Assembly: GCF_026011735.1 (NCBI RefSeq)
Contig: NZ_BRVN01000006.1
Location: forward strand, 104,234-168,233
Source of the DNA: Dietzia sp. NCCP-2495
GTDB lineage: Bacteria > Actinomycetota > Actinomycetes > Mycobacteriales > Mycobacteriaceae
Length of the DNA: 64,000 bases
Direction: 5' to 3'
The translations under genes and the position numbers were made by a program. Below, in pieces: positions 28,170 to 36,363 of the stretch. Below the pieces are notes generated by a model, which did no database searches, was not told the DNA's origin, and saw only the letters and a list, made by a program, of their open reading frames with translations. How positions within the stretch are numbered: the stretch's first letter is position 1; each line of letters begins with the position of its first letter.

Positions 28170-28364
28170 GTGCCGTCATTCCCCGCTCCCCACTCCACGT
28201 CTGGCGGGCCGGGCCGTCCGGGGCTCGGCCGCGGGCCAGTATAGCCACGCCCGGCGCGCGGGACGTTCGTGACCGCGCGAGCGGCCGGCGGGGGCCGCTA
28301 TCGTGGTGCGGGTACGCACCGGGGCAGGCCCGGTGGGATGAGCATCGACCGACGAGGACGGGAC

Positions 28365-28676
28365 GTGAACACAGCTGCGCGCCGCGACGGCGGGATCAGG
28401 GTCCGAACCGACGAGGTCGGACGACCGATGGAAGTCCAGCTCGAGGCCGGTCAGTTGCACCGGTCCGCCGAGGCACTGGGCGCCGACATCCTCGCGCTGT
28501 GCCGGATCGCCGGGACGCGGGCGCAGGTCGCCCGCCGCGCCGAGCTCGCCGCCGCGGGGGTCGACGCGGTCATGCTCGCCGAGTTGGGGCTGCCGACGCG
28601 CGACCGACTCGCCGACCTGGAATCACGCTTTGATGATGACGACGACGAGGTCGGCTCATGGATGCAGGCACCGTGA
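28365..28676 (+). CDS. Small ESX-island accessory protein
   Basis: A 103-residue soluble protein: beta-strand start (GGIRVRTDEVGRPMEVQLEA), two to three helices (LGADILALCRIAGTRAQVAR), then LAELGLPTRDRLADLESR and an Asp tract (FDDDDDEVGS). Similar short proteins precede the YbaB-like gene in ESX loci of related genera; I recall them as a DUF2694/EspL-neighbour type but am not certain. The GTG at 28365 has GAGGACGGG upstream; an ATG at 28338 is an alternative. It overlaps the next gene and is divergent from eccA. Function unknown; it may act as a secretion cofactor. Confidence 0.65.
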   Translation: MNTAARRDGGIRVRTDEVGRPMEVQLEAGQLHRSAEALGADILALCRIAGTRAQVARRAELAAAGVDAVMLAELGLPTRDRLADLESRFDDDDDEVGSWMQAP

Positions 28677-28996
28677 CCGGACCGGACTCGGGGCGGGACG
28701 TCTCCGCCGAACTTGACTTCGACGCCGTGACGATGGCCGCGTCGGCGGCACTGGACCGGATCCGCGAGATGCAGGAGGCAATGGCCGCGGTGCGCGGCCA
28801 CGCGGACTCGGAGCAGGGTGACGTGCACGTGACGGCCGAGGGCTCCGGCGCGATGGTGGATCTCCGCCTCGACCCGTCGGCCCTGTCCCGGTCGCCGGGC
28901 GAGCTCGGGCGGGTGATCGTGGAGACGGCGGAGGCCGCGGCGCGCGAGGCCTATGAGCGCCATCTCGAGGTGCTGGCGGAGTACTCGTCCGACTGA
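28658..28996 (+). CDS. YbaB/EbfC-family protein (EspL-like)
   Basis: A 112-residue protein with the YbaB fold: a long helix (ASAALDRIREMQEAMAAVRG), strands (VHVTAEGSGAMVDLRLDPSAL), then a C-terminal helix (LGRVIVETAEAAAREAYERH). YbaB proteins are dimeric and some bind DNA. In ESX-1 the YbaB-like EspL lies next to espB, a comparable place. The ATG at 28658 overlaps the previous gene by 19 bases; a GTG at 28673 giving a GTGA overlap is equally possible. It ends the first short operon of the accessory array. Confidence 0.75.
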   Translation: MDAGTVTGPDSGRDVSAELDFDAVTMAASAALDRIREMQEAMAAVRGHADSEQGDVHVTAEGSGAMVDLRLDPSALSRSPGELGRVIVETAEAAAREAYERHLEVLAEYSSD

Positions 28997-29329
28997 CGCC
29001 CGCAGCGCTATGACCTGCGCCACAGCGTTTAGGTCTCGAAACGGTAACGAGATTCGGGCGCGCCGATGAACTCAGGTGAGAACCTTCCCACGCAGCTCAC
29101 GGGTGAGATCGCCGTCGACCGCCCCCTCCGGCACGATCAGTGCAGTTCACGCGCCTTACATCCGCTCCTGAGCACCTACACCGTGGTCACGTCAACGATC
29201 AGATGCCGGGCTTGTGCTGTCATTTCTCGGTTGTAGCATCGCTTTTCGTCCCGCACCCGACGTGAGTTCGTCGGGTGCGCGTCCAATGGGGCGACAGAGC
29301 ACGCCACCAGTCGCGGGGGAGGATTCACG
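28997..29329 (+). promoter_or_regulatory. Intergenic region before the ESX substrate genes, with 5' hairpin
   Basis: This 333-bp stretch has no convincing gene. It is less GC-rich than its neighbours near 29210-29250, where TTGTGC (-35-like) and TGTAGCAT (-10-like) suggest a promoter. Downstream, CGCACCCGAC and GTCGGGTGCG (29252-29279) form a perfect 10-bp stem with an eight-base loop in the presumed leader, 50 bases before the next ATG. GGGGGAGGA supplies the ribosome site. It is the likely control point for the substrate array. Confidence 0.45.
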
Positions 29330-29746
29330 ATGAGCGCATCAGGCGGAACCGGTCAGGGGATCAGCGTCGTCACCGACGCGCTGCGTACGTACTCGGAAAT
29401 CTCGCGCACCATGTCGGCCGAGGTGGCCACGGCTGCCGGCGGGCGGGCGTTGACCTCCCAGGCTGAACTCGCCGGGGCGTTCGGACCGATCGGCAAGGGC
29501 TTCCTCGCGGCCTTCCACAAGGCGGAGGCGGCGCACCTGCAGGGCGCGTCCAAGGTGTCCATTGCCCACGACGCCATGGCCACGCAGTCCCAGACCTCGG
29601 CGGCCGCCTATGACGGGACCGACGCGGACTCGGCGGCCCTGACCGGGGCGGTCCGCACCGCGATGTCGTTGTCGGAGACCGCGACTGATGCGGCTCGACT
29701 CGCGTCGACCAAGACCGATCCGCCGACGGACCCGCAGGCGGACTGA
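29330..29746 (+). CDS. EspC-like ESX secretion-associated protein
   Basis: A 138-residue, Ala-rich, helical protein without signal peptide. The segment TSQAELAGAFGPIGKGFLAAFHKAEAAH and the later TSAAAYDGTDADSAAL resemble the EspC/DUF2580 family, small helical-hairpin proteins exported by ESX-1. The product precedes an EspA-like gene by four bases, mirroring the espA-espC association in mycobacteria, where the two proteins are co-secreted. The ATG has GGGGGAGGA upstream. Inferred role: co-secreted partner of the next product. Confidence 0.7.
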   Translation: MSASGGTGQGISVVTDALRTYSEISRTMSAEVATAAGGRALTSQAELAGAFGPIGKGFLAAFHKAEAAHLQGASKVSIAHDAMATQSQTSAAAYDGTDADSAALTGAVRTAMSLSETATDAARLASTKTDPPTDPQAD

Positions 29747-29749
29747 GGC

Positions 29750-31132
29750 GTGACCGCCCCCGACGCGACCACGGCCGCGGCGCCCGTGCATCTCCCGGTG
29801 GTGGACGTGCGGATGCAGGAGTTCGCGTTGCCCCCGGCCCCGGATCTCGGCGCACTCACGGGCATCCACATCCCGCCGCTGCCCACCCCGGAGGAGTTCT
29901 TCGCCAGCCTGCCGCCGCTTCCTGCTCTCGACCTGTCCGCCCTCATCTTGCCGCTCATGTCGCAGATGCAGCTGCTCGGTGAGGGACTCATCGCCGGGCC
30001 GTGGGGTACCGGCGGGGAGGCCGACTACGCCGGAACAGGTGGCGGCGGAGGCGCCGGCGGAGGCCTGTCGGGCCTGTTCAACCTCTCGCAAACCCTCACC
30101 CAGTCCCTGTCCACCGGCGCGTCGGCGCTGAACTCACTGCAGGGACAGTGGCAGGGGGAGGCCTCCGACACCGCACAGGTCACCGGCGAGCAGATCGAGG
30201 CGGACAAGAAGGCGGTCAAGACCCAGGGCGAGCAGATCGCCGCGACCGTCCGGGCGGGCGCCGGGATCATCAACCACGGCAACATGCTGCTCAAAGCGGT
30301 CGCCTCGCGGCTCGCCACCACACTGGCGGCCCTGTCCCCCACCGCGGTGACGCCCGCCGGGCAGGCGGCGATCGTGTCCGCCATCGCCTCGGCCACGGCG
30401 GAGGCCGAGGCGATCATCGCGACCACCGAGGCGGAGCTGGTCCCGCCCACGCAGACGATGCTGTCGCTGTCCGAGCCGGTGCCGGTCCGCATGCCACCGG
30501 GAGCGGAGGCCGCGCAGCTGCAGAAGGCCTCTCAGCTGGCGCAGCAGGTGATGGAACCGGTCCAGCAGGTCATGCAGCAGATGGGTGCGGGCGACCCCAC
30601 CGCCGAGTCCGCGGCGCTGGACTACTCCGACGAGCTGGATCCGTATTCCTCCGGCCTGTCGGCGGGGTACGGCGCCTCCGACGCGTCAGACGCCACCTCG
30701 ACCGGCCTCGACGACCTCTTCTCCGACGACCTCGCCGCGGCCTGGGCCGACGAGGGCTCCGCTCTGGGCGGTGCATCCGCACTCGGGGCCGCGGCCATGC
30801 TCGGCGCGGCCGGAACCATGGGTGCGGCCGGGGCGATGGGCGCGATGGCCACGGGTGCGGAGGCGGCCCCGGCCGCGGCGCGCGCGGCCACCGCCGGTGC
30901 CGGCCAACCGGCCATGATGCCGCCACCGCCGATGGGCGCGGGTGCCGGTGCCGCTCGCGGCGGCGGCGACGAGTCGCACAAGACCCCGGAGTTCCTCGTC
31001 ATCGCCGCCCACGGCGACGAGGTGGTGGGCGACCAGCCCGACGTCGCGCCGGGGGTGTTGGGCGGGACCCCACACCCGGGGCCTGCTGAACGGGACGACG
31101 ACGGCGTCGACTCGACGCACCTGAGCCTCTGA
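29750..31132 (+). CDS. EspA/EspB-type ESX-secreted protein
   Basis: A 460-residue protein with no signal peptide. A Pro-rich N-terminus (residues 1-75) is followed by Gly-rich sequence (around 85-105) and a helical core containing a W-x-G turn (SLQGQWQGEASDTAQ). Long helices follow, then an Ala/Gly/Met-rich low-complexity tail and the conserved-looking end HKTPEFLVIAAHGDEVVGD. A WXG hairpin plus a disordered tail resembles EspA, EspE or EspB. It starts at a GTG four bases after the EspC-like gene, so the two are probably made and secreted together. The exact counterpart is not assignable. Confidence 0.65.
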   Translation: MTAPDATTAAAPVHLPVVDVRMQEFALPPAPDLGALTGIHIPPLPTPEEFFASLPPLPALDLSALILPLMSQMQLLGEGLIAGPWGTGGEADYAGTGGGGGAGGGLSGLFNLSQTLTQSLSTGASALNSLQGQWQGEASDTAQVTGEQIEADKKAVKTQGEQIAATVRAGAGIINHGNMLLKAVASRLATTLAALSPTAVTPAGQAAIVSAIASATAEAEAIIATTEAELVPPTQTMLSLSEPVPVRMPPGAEAAQLQKASQLAQQVMEPVQQVMQQMGAGDPTAESAALDYSDELDPYSSGLSAGYGASDASDATSTGLDDLFSDDLAAAWADEGSALGGASALGAAAMLGAAGTMGAAGAMGAMATGAEAAPAAARAATAGAGQPAMMPPPPMGAGAGAARGGGDESHKTPEFLVIAAHGDEVVGDQPDVAPGVLGGTPHPGPAERDDDGVDSTHLSL

Positions 31133-31193
31133 CCACTGACCACGCACGCGTCCACGTACACGCACACGCGAGAGCCCCAGGAGGGAGCACCAC

Positions 31194-31526
31194 ATGACCG
31201 GACCGGACACGACCCGCGACCAGCTGGCGGTGGATCCCGCCGCCCTTGCCGCCTCCGCCGACCGCATGGACGCGCTCGCCGACCGGCTGCGTACGGCGCT
31301 GGCTGCCGTGGAACGCGCAGGAAACCCGGTTCCGGCCGGGGGCGACGAGGTGTCGGTGTGGGCCGCCGGAACTCTCGGCCGTGAGTCCGACGATCTGCTC
31401 GCCGTGGTCACCGACACGGCCGAGCGGATGCGGGCGGACGCCTCGGGCCTTCGCGGGTACGCGGCCTCGTACGAGCGGACAGAGGACGCCAACGCCGAGA
31501 TCATGTCCGGGGTGCGCCTGCCATGA
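31194..31526 (+). CDS. PE-like/EspC-like helical-hairpin protein
   Basis: A 110-residue protein with two long helices (DPAALAASADRMDALADRLR and ESDDLLAVVTDTAERMRADA) joined by a turn. A Tyr-containing end (GYAASYERTEDANAE) resembles the YxxxD/E type VII export signal. It overlaps the PPE-like gene by four bases (ATGA), the arrangement of PE-PPE pairs. It lacks the strict Pro-Glu start of mycobacterial PE proteins, so PE-like is by architecture. Probable role: dimer partner and export-signal carrier for the next protein. Confidence 0.65.
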   Translation: MTGPDTTRDQLAVDPAALAASADRMDALADRLRTALAAVERAGNPVPAGGDEVSVWAAGTLGRESDDLLAVVTDTAERMRADASGLRGYAASYERTEDANAEIMSGVRLP

Positions 31527-32596
31527 CCGAGCGGGACGGCACCGTGGGCTTCACCGGCGTGGAGTGGGATCAGCGCACGCCGGACGATCTCGCGCGCGCT
31601 CTCACCGCCGGCCCCGGTCCCGGACAGGCCGGAGAACTGGCGGCGGCCTGGACCGCCGCGGCCGAGGAGCTCGAGGCGGTGTCCTCCGAGTACCGGCGGC
31701 TCGCCGTGGAACTGGCCGCGGACTGGGTGTCCGAGGCCACCCCACACCTCGACGCCCGGTCGCGCGAGGTGGCCGACGACGTGTTCGGGCTGGCCGCCCA
31801 CGCCCGCGAGCTGGCCGACCGCGCCGGCGGCCACGCGCACGACCACACGGTCGCGCGGGCCACCATGCCCCGCGTAGAGGAGATCGAGGTCACCGGCCGC
31901 GCCCTTGACGCGCTGGACTCCCTCGGGCCCGGCCTGGCCGGCGTCCTCACCGGCGCCACGGATGCACTCGAGACCCGGTCCGCCGACCTGCGCAGGGCCG
32001 CCGCGACGGTGATGGCCTACTACGAGGCCCGGACCGCGCCGCTCGAGGTGCCCCGCGAGCGGCCGCCTGCGACCCGACACCTGTTGCCCGGTCTCCTGGC
32101 CCGGACGGCCGGTGACACCGTCCCGTCGGCGGCTGCCGACCGGGTCGCCGGGTCGACCGGATCCGCCGGGTCTCTGCCGTCCACCTCGTCATCGCCGGCC
32201 GCCGTCGCGGCCCCGCTCGCACCGTTCACCGCGGCCGGTGCGATCCCGACCGGCTCCCCCGGGTCCACCCAGCCCACCGAGGCGCAGGTCCGTCCGGCCA
32301 CGGCCGCACCGACCGCACCCGGGACAGGTCCCACCACCCCCGTCGCTCCCGCTGCCGGCGGCACGTCCGCCGAGCGAGCCGGGGCAGGCCTGCCGATGAT
32401 CCCGCCCGTGGCCAGGGCCGCCGGCGCCGCGGGCAACGGCGACGACGCCCATCAGGCGGACGGGGCCCTCCGGACGGCCCCCGGTCCCGCCGAGATCGAG
32501 GAACTCTACGGCCTGTCGGTCGCGGTGGCCCCGCCGGTGTTCGGCGGCACCCCGCCCGAGCCGGCCGCTGTCTCCACGGGAAGTGGTGTCGTATGA
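31523..32596 (+). CDS. PPE-family ESX substrate
   Basis: A 357-residue protein whose first about 170 residues form the PPE helical domain: GFTGVEWDQRTPDDLARAL, LAAAWTAAAEELEAVSSEYR, and AADWVSEATPH in the position of the WxG-type turn. The rest is a Pro/Ala/Thr/Ser-rich, probably disordered tail ending in a more ordered stretch (IEELYGLSVAVAPPVFGG). PPE proteins are exported as heterodimers with PE partners under EspG chaperones. The gene overlaps both the PE-like gene before it and the EspG-like gene after it by four bases each. Confidence 0.75.
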   Translation: MTERDGTVGFTGVEWDQRTPDDLARALTAGPGPGQAGELAAAWTAAAEELEAVSSEYRRLAVELAADWVSEATPHLDARSREVADDVFGLAAHARELADRAGGHAHDHTVARATMPRVEEIEVTGRALDALDSLGPGLAGVLTGATDALETRSADLRRAAATVMAYYEARTAPLEVPRERPPATRHLLPGLLARTAGDTVPSAAADRVAGSTGSAGSLPSTSSSPAAVAAPLAPFTAAGAIPTGSPGSTQPTEAQVRPATAAPTAPGTGPTTPVAPAAGGTSAERAGAGLPMIPPVARAAGAAGNGDDAHQADGALRTAPGPAEIEELYGLSVAVAPPVFGGTPPEPAAVSTGSGVV

Positions 32597-33477
32597 GCAC
32601 CGCCGTGGACACCGCGTGGGAGTTCAGCCACGCCGAGATCGGGGTCCTCGCCGTCGTCGTGGCCACCGACACCCTCCTCGATGACCTGGGGATCACCCCG
32701 GTACCCCGAGCCGACCGCCGCGCGGCCCTCGCCGCCCTGGAGGGGCGGGGCGTGGTGGACGACGACGAGGTGTCCGACCTCGTCCTGGTGGGACTACTGC
32801 AGGCGCTAGCCGCGCCCGCGGTGACCTACACGGCCCGCCACCCCGCGTCGGGGTTCCTCGCGATACTGGCCACCGGTGGCGAGCACTCGGTCCTCGCGGA
32901 GTGCGTGGCGGATTCGGTGACCCTCCGCCCGGTGTGGGCCCCCGACGCCGGCGCAGCGGCGCGGGTCCTGCGAGGAGTGCTCGACCGTGCCGGCGGCACC
33001 GCCACCCCGGCTGACGTGCCGGTCGCACGTTTCCCCCTCGAACCACTCGCTGAACGACTCCGGGCCTGCCACGACGCGACGGACCTGACCGCCGCGTTCG
33101 CCAGCGGCGGGCTGTCCCCTCGCGAGGCCGCACTCCTCGCCGCCGCCGTCTCCTCGGCGCGGCGACGCACCGAGATCGTCGCCCGCGTGCGGGTGGACGG
33201 TCTCCCCACAACCTCCGTCGGCGCGGTCGCCGTGCTCGACGGACCGGCCGGGCGAGTGATCGCCGGGCCGGACCTCTCGGTCGACGGGACCCCGTGGACC
33301 ACGTTCTCCCCCGGTACGGGACTCCGTCTCGAGCAGGCCCTCGGCCGGCTCGTGGCGACTGTGCCGGGAGCGGACGTGCCGCAGGACCCCGAGTCCGGGA
33401 CGCGTCGTGTGACGGCGCGGCGCGAGATGCACAGAGCCGACCGTCCGGGCGACCGCCCGGGCGACACCACACCGTAG
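32593..33477 (+). CDS. espG: EspG-like PE/PPE secretion chaperone
   Basis: A 294-residue cytosolic protein beginning with the family-like segment TAWEFSHAEIGVLAVVVATD. Alternating strands and helices include TYTARHPASGFLAILATGGE and the C-terminal AVLDGPAGRVIAGPDLSVDG. EspG proteins bind the tip of PPE proteins and deliver them to the ESX machine. Length, start motif and direct overlap with a PPE gene support this; the assignment is by architecture and context. It is followed after 12 bases by esxB. Confidence 0.75.
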   Translation: MSTAVDTAWEFSHAEIGVLAVVVATDTLLDDLGITPVPRADRRAALAALEGRGVVDDDEVSDLVLVGLLQALAAPAVTYTARHPASGFLAILATGGEHSVLAECVADSVTLRPVWAPDAGAAARVLRGVLDRAGGTATPADVPVARFPLEPLAERLRACHDATDLTAAFASGGLSPREAALLAAAVSSARRRTEIVARVRVDGLPTTSVGAVAVLDGPAGRVIAGPDLSVDGTPWTTFSPGTGLRLEQALGRLVATVPGADVPQDPESGTRRVTARREMHRADRPGDRPGDTTP

Positions 33478-33489
33478 GAGGAAGCACCG

Positions 33490-33819
33490 ATGCAGCAGGG
33501 TCTCAACCTCGAGGTCGAAACCGCCGTCAAGGCGACCGACTCCATCTCCGACATCGTGGCCGGGATGAAGACCACGCTCAGCGCCATCAACGAGCAGGCG
33601 CAGTCCGCCAAGCAGTACTGGCAGGGCCGCGGCAACATGTCCTTCGTCAAGACCGCACAGGAGTGGGACGACGAGGGCCAGCGCCTGAACAAGCGCCTCG
33701 ACGAGCTGGAGGCCGCGCTCCAGAGCGGTTACAAGCAGTACGACACGCAGGACGACAGCGTCGAGCAGACGTTCACCACCCTCGGCGGCCAGCTCGACGG
33801 CCAGGGCCTCAACCTCTGA
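33490..33819 (+). CDS. esxB: WXG100 protein, EsxB (CFP-10)-like
   Basis: A 109-residue helical hairpin with the central W-x-G turn in SAKQYWQGRGNMSF. The C-terminal extension contains a Y-x-x-x-D signal (GYKQYDTQDDSVEQ), as in CFP-10, where EccC recognises it. No signal peptide. AGGAGGA precedes the ATG. It is paired with esxA 42 bp downstream; the two should form an antiparallel dimer exported by the machine encoded at 15.8-28.2 kb. Confidence 0.9.
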   Translation: MQQGLNLEVETAVKATDSISDIVAGMKTTLSAINEQAQSAKQYWQGRGNMSFVKTAQEWDDEGQRLNKRLDELEAALQSGYKQYDTQDDSVEQTFTTLGGQLDGQGLNL

Positions 33820-33861
33820 TCTCGTCCCACCAGAACGACCGGCACCAACAGGAGTAGCCAG

Positions 33862-34143
33862 ATGATCCAGTACGACTTCACCAAGCTCCACCAGCTCGCC
33901 GACGACCTGCGCGAGGAGCTCAAGGTCCTCACCACCCAGTCCGAGTCCCTGGGCGAGGAGGTCAGCACGATCGCCTCCGCGTGGGAGTCCCCCGAGGCCC
34001 GCGACAAGTACCTGGACGCCCAGAGCAAGTGGGACACCGAGTTCTCGGACACCCGCACCCTGCTCAACAAGCTCGCCAACGCCGTGGAGACCTCGGCCAA
34101 CGACATGAAGGGCACCGACACCACCGTCGGCGGCGGTTTCTAA
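33862..34143 (+). CDS. esxA: WXG100 protein, EsxA (ESAT-6)-like
   Basis: A 93-residue helical hairpin, shorter than its partner and lacking the C-terminal export signal, as in ESAT-6. The turn reads STIASAWESPEARDKYLDAQ: the tryptophan is kept but the glycine of W-x-G is a serine (W-E-S). The second helix carries the usual QSKWD segment. AACAGGAG precedes the ATG. It pairs with esxB just upstream. Confidence 0.88.
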   Translation: MIQYDFTKLHQLADDLREELKVLTTQSESLGEEVSTIASAWESPEARDKYLDAQSKWDTEFSDTRTLLNKLANAVETSANDMKGTDTTVGGGF

Positions 34144-34209
34144 CGAGACGTCACCTTCACGAGGTATCTGGTCGGCCCGCCCGCACCGCGGACGGGAGCC
34201 GTCCGGTGG

Positions 34210-34229
34210 CCCCCGGCACCCGCCGGGGG
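34210..34229 (+). terminator. Hairpin downstream of esxBA
   Basis: CCCCCGGC (34210-34217) and GCCGGGGG (34222-34229) form an 8-bp GC stem with a four-base loop, 67 bases after the esxA stop. No U-tract follows, as is usual in this GC range. It may reduce read-through from the abundant esxBA message into the next operon. Confidence 0.45.
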
Positions 34230-34344
34230 TCCGCCGCGTGGTGGACCACCGCAGGTCCCCGTCCACCCCTGAACGCACCACAGATGACCACAGCAGATCA
34301 CGACCGGACCCCACGGGTCCGAGACCACACGGAGGACTCACACG

Positions 34345-35418
34345 ATGGCACCCACTGACGGCGCCGGCCCCGACAGCGGCCGGGCCACGGCCCCGCTGGC
34401 GCGACGCCACGTCATCGCGCTCACCATCGCCGGTGCCGGCCTGGCCGGGGTCGTCGGAGGGTTCGCCGCGTTCGGTGTCGCCCACGCCGTCTCCGGGGAC
34501 GACACCTCGCTGACGTCGTCAGGCCGGGACGTCCCCACCACGCAGACCATGGAGGTGCCCGCTCCCCGCACGGAGACGCTGACGCCCGACACGGTGACCG
34601 TCACCCCGACGCCCACCGAGTCCTCGTCCTCCGCGGCCCCCACCACGTCGGCGTCGGCCCCGCGTGGATCCGGCACTCCCGCCGGCCGGGATTCGGGCGA
34701 CGACTCCGGTGAGGCGCCCGCCGTACTGCCCGAGCGGGTCCTGCCGACCCTGACCACCACCCCGGGCGCCGACGACGACCGCGCGGGTGACGGCAACGGA
34801 CGCACGGGTGACGGCGGGGCCGACGTACGTCAGGCCGGAGTCGACGATGCCGACGGCACCACGCCCAGCACCACGTCCCCGGGCGCATCCGACCGGGATC
34901 GCGACGACTCCGAGAAGGACGCCGACACCCCTGGCGACGCCGAGCGCACGACCACCGTCCCCGCAGGTGACGGAGGGGACGAGCGTGACCCCGAGCGCCC
35001 CGAGGCTGATCGCGGGGACCGCACCGACACGGAGCCACGAGAAGAGGCGCCGGATAACGCCCTGCTGTCCGACCGTGCCCCGCTCACCGCGACCCGCATC
35101 GACGGCGCGTTCCGCAACGCCCTCGCCCCCGGGGTCCCCGGCGGGATGCGCGACAGCCTGTTCGAGGGCGGTGCCGAGTCCCGGCCGCTCAGTGACCGGC
35201 TCGCGGCACTGTCGACCGGATCGGTGTCGCTACTGCACTGGTCCGTACACGACCCCGTGATCATCGACGGGAACCGTGCGACCGTCCGGGTCCGGTCGGA
35301 CGTGCTGTTCAACCAGGCGTGGCGGCCGGTGACGTTCGTCAACGTGGACGGCGAGTGGAAGCTCACCCGCGAGTCCACCTGTGAGCTGAGCGCGAGCCTG
35401 CTGCTGCCCTGCGCCTGA
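34345..35418 (+). CDS. Membrane-anchored protein with MTB12-like C-terminal domain
   Basis: A 357-residue protein: a cytoplasmic N-terminus, one membrane helix (VIALTIAGAGLAGVVGGFAAF, residues 28-48), then about 200 residues of Thr/Pro/Asp/Glu-rich linker. A C-terminal cystatin/NTF2-like domain follows (about residues 240-357): TRIDGAFRNALAPGVPG, SVSLLHWSVHDPVIID, RPVTFVNVDGEWKLTRES. This end resembles the mycobacterial antigen MTB12/CFP-2 fold, with a Cys pair (STCEL and LPCA). Extracellular, wall-spanning topology is likely. A GGAGGA site precedes the ATG. It starts the second half of the accessory array. Function unknown. Confidence 0.7.
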   Translation: MAPTDGAGPDSGRATAPLARRHVIALTIAGAGLAGVVGGFAAFGVAHAVSGDDTSLTSSGRDVPTTQTMEVPAPRTETLTPDTVTVTPTPTESSSSAAPTTSASAPRGSGTPAGRDSGDDSGEAPAVLPERVLPTLTTTPGADDDRAGDGNGRTGDGGADVRQAGVDDADGTTPSTTSPGASDRDRDDSEKDADTPGDAERTTTVPAGDGGDERDPERPEADRGDRTDTEPREEAPDNALLSDRAPLTATRIDGAFRNALAPGVPGGMRDSLFEGGAESRPLSDRLAALSTGSVSLLHWSVHDPVIIDGNRATVRVRSDVLFNQAWRPVTFVNVDGEWKLTRESTCELSASLLLPCA

Positions 35419-35450
35419 TATCCGGCACCACTCGAGGAGGGAGGTCCGTC

Positions 35451-35972
35451 GTGGACGAATCGGTACTGGTGTGGGGCGGCGTGGCCGTCCTCGTGCTGAT
35501 CGCGGTGATCCTCTACTGCCTGTGGCGCCTGCTCACCCGTGCATCCGGTTCACCGGGTCCGGGCGGGGTGACCGTCGACGCCGCCGGACGGTCGAATCCG
35601 ACAGGTGTCCCCGCCACCGCCGACGCCGATCCGGAACTCGCCGGATGCGACATCGAGGCCGCGCGCGGGCGGGCGCAGGCAGCCGCCCGACAGGCCGCCG
35701 AGGCCCGGGAACGGGCGACCGTCTCTGAGTCGGGTGGCAGACTCGCGGAGGGCAGCACCGCAGGTGACGGCCTCGCCGTAGCCTCCTCCCCCGCCCCCAC
35801 GGATCCCGGCACACACACCGTCGACCCCGCCGTCGGTTCCGTCGGCGCCGCCGCCGACTGGGCGATGCCCGCGGCCGGGGTCGGACCCGCGGATGCGGGC
35901 ATCGGCCCTGTGGCGGGCCACGACCCCGCAGTCCCCCTCGGCACCACCGACAGCAGCGATTCCAGGAGTTGA
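35451..35972 (+). CDS. Small membrane protein of the ESX island, unknown
   Basis: A 173-residue protein with one N-terminal membrane helix (VWGGVAVLVLIAVILYCLW) and a cytoplasmic Ala-rich helical segment (ARGRAQAAARQAAEARERAT). The remainder is disordered, Gly/Asp/Pro-rich sequence. The GTG start has AGGAGGGAGG upstream. It lies two bases before the next gene and belongs to the same operon. I recognise no family. Confidence 0.65.
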   Translation: MDESVLVWGGVAVLVLIAVILYCLWRLLTRASGSPGPGGVTVDAAGRSNPTGVPATADADPELAGCDIEAARGRAQAAARQAAEARERATVSESGGRLAEGSTAGDGLAVASSPAPTDPGTHTVDPAVGSVGAAADWAMPAAGVGPADAGIGPVAGHDPAVPLGTTDSSDSRS

Positions 35973-35974
35973 CC

Positions 35975-36358
35975 ATGGATACCTTCGACCCACGGATGCG
36001 CCAGATGGCAGCGATCGACGCCCTCGGCGGCGCGCTTGCCGCCGACCGCGCGGTGCTCGACTCCCCTGCGGCCACACAGGCGTTCACCTTCCACGTGGCC
36101 AGCGGCACGCTGCTCGCGTTCGCCGTGGAGCCGGGCACCATCCAGCCGTTCAGCCTGGATTCCGCAGCGCCCGCGCTCGAGCGCGAACTGCGGGCCCTGC
36201 GACGTGACGAGACAGAGAAGTGGGACGGCGTGATCGTCCACCTCGACAAGTCCACACCGTCGCTGCGCCTGCAGTTCCTGTTCGGTCACGAAGCGGACGC
36301 CGTGGACCTCGAGAAGACCTCGATGGTCGAGATCGCCGACATGATCCGGAAGGGCTGA
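35975..36358 (+). CDS. Small soluble protein of the ESX island, unknown
   Basis: A 127-residue protein with alternating strands and helices (AATQAFTFHVASGTLLAFAVE, WDGVIVHLDKSTPSLRLQFL, TSMVEIADMIRK) and no signal or membrane segment. AGGAG lies six bases before the ATG at 35975; a TTG six bases upstream is possible. It is tightly spaced in the operon. Such compact alpha/beta proteins in ESX loci can be chaperone- or immunity-like, but nothing in the sequence decides it. Confidence 0.65.
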   Translation: MDTFDPRMRQMAAIDALGGALAADRAVLDSPAATQAFTFHVASGTLLAFAVEPGTIQPFSLDSAAPALERELRALRRDETEKWDGVIVHLDKSTPSLRLQFLFGHEADAVDLEKTSMVEIADMIRKG

Positions 36359-36363
36359 TCCCT

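Noticed and set aside
28997..29329. Short frame at 29275-29466 as a gene
   Set aside because: It overlaps the clear EspC-like gene in another frame and has no ribosome site.
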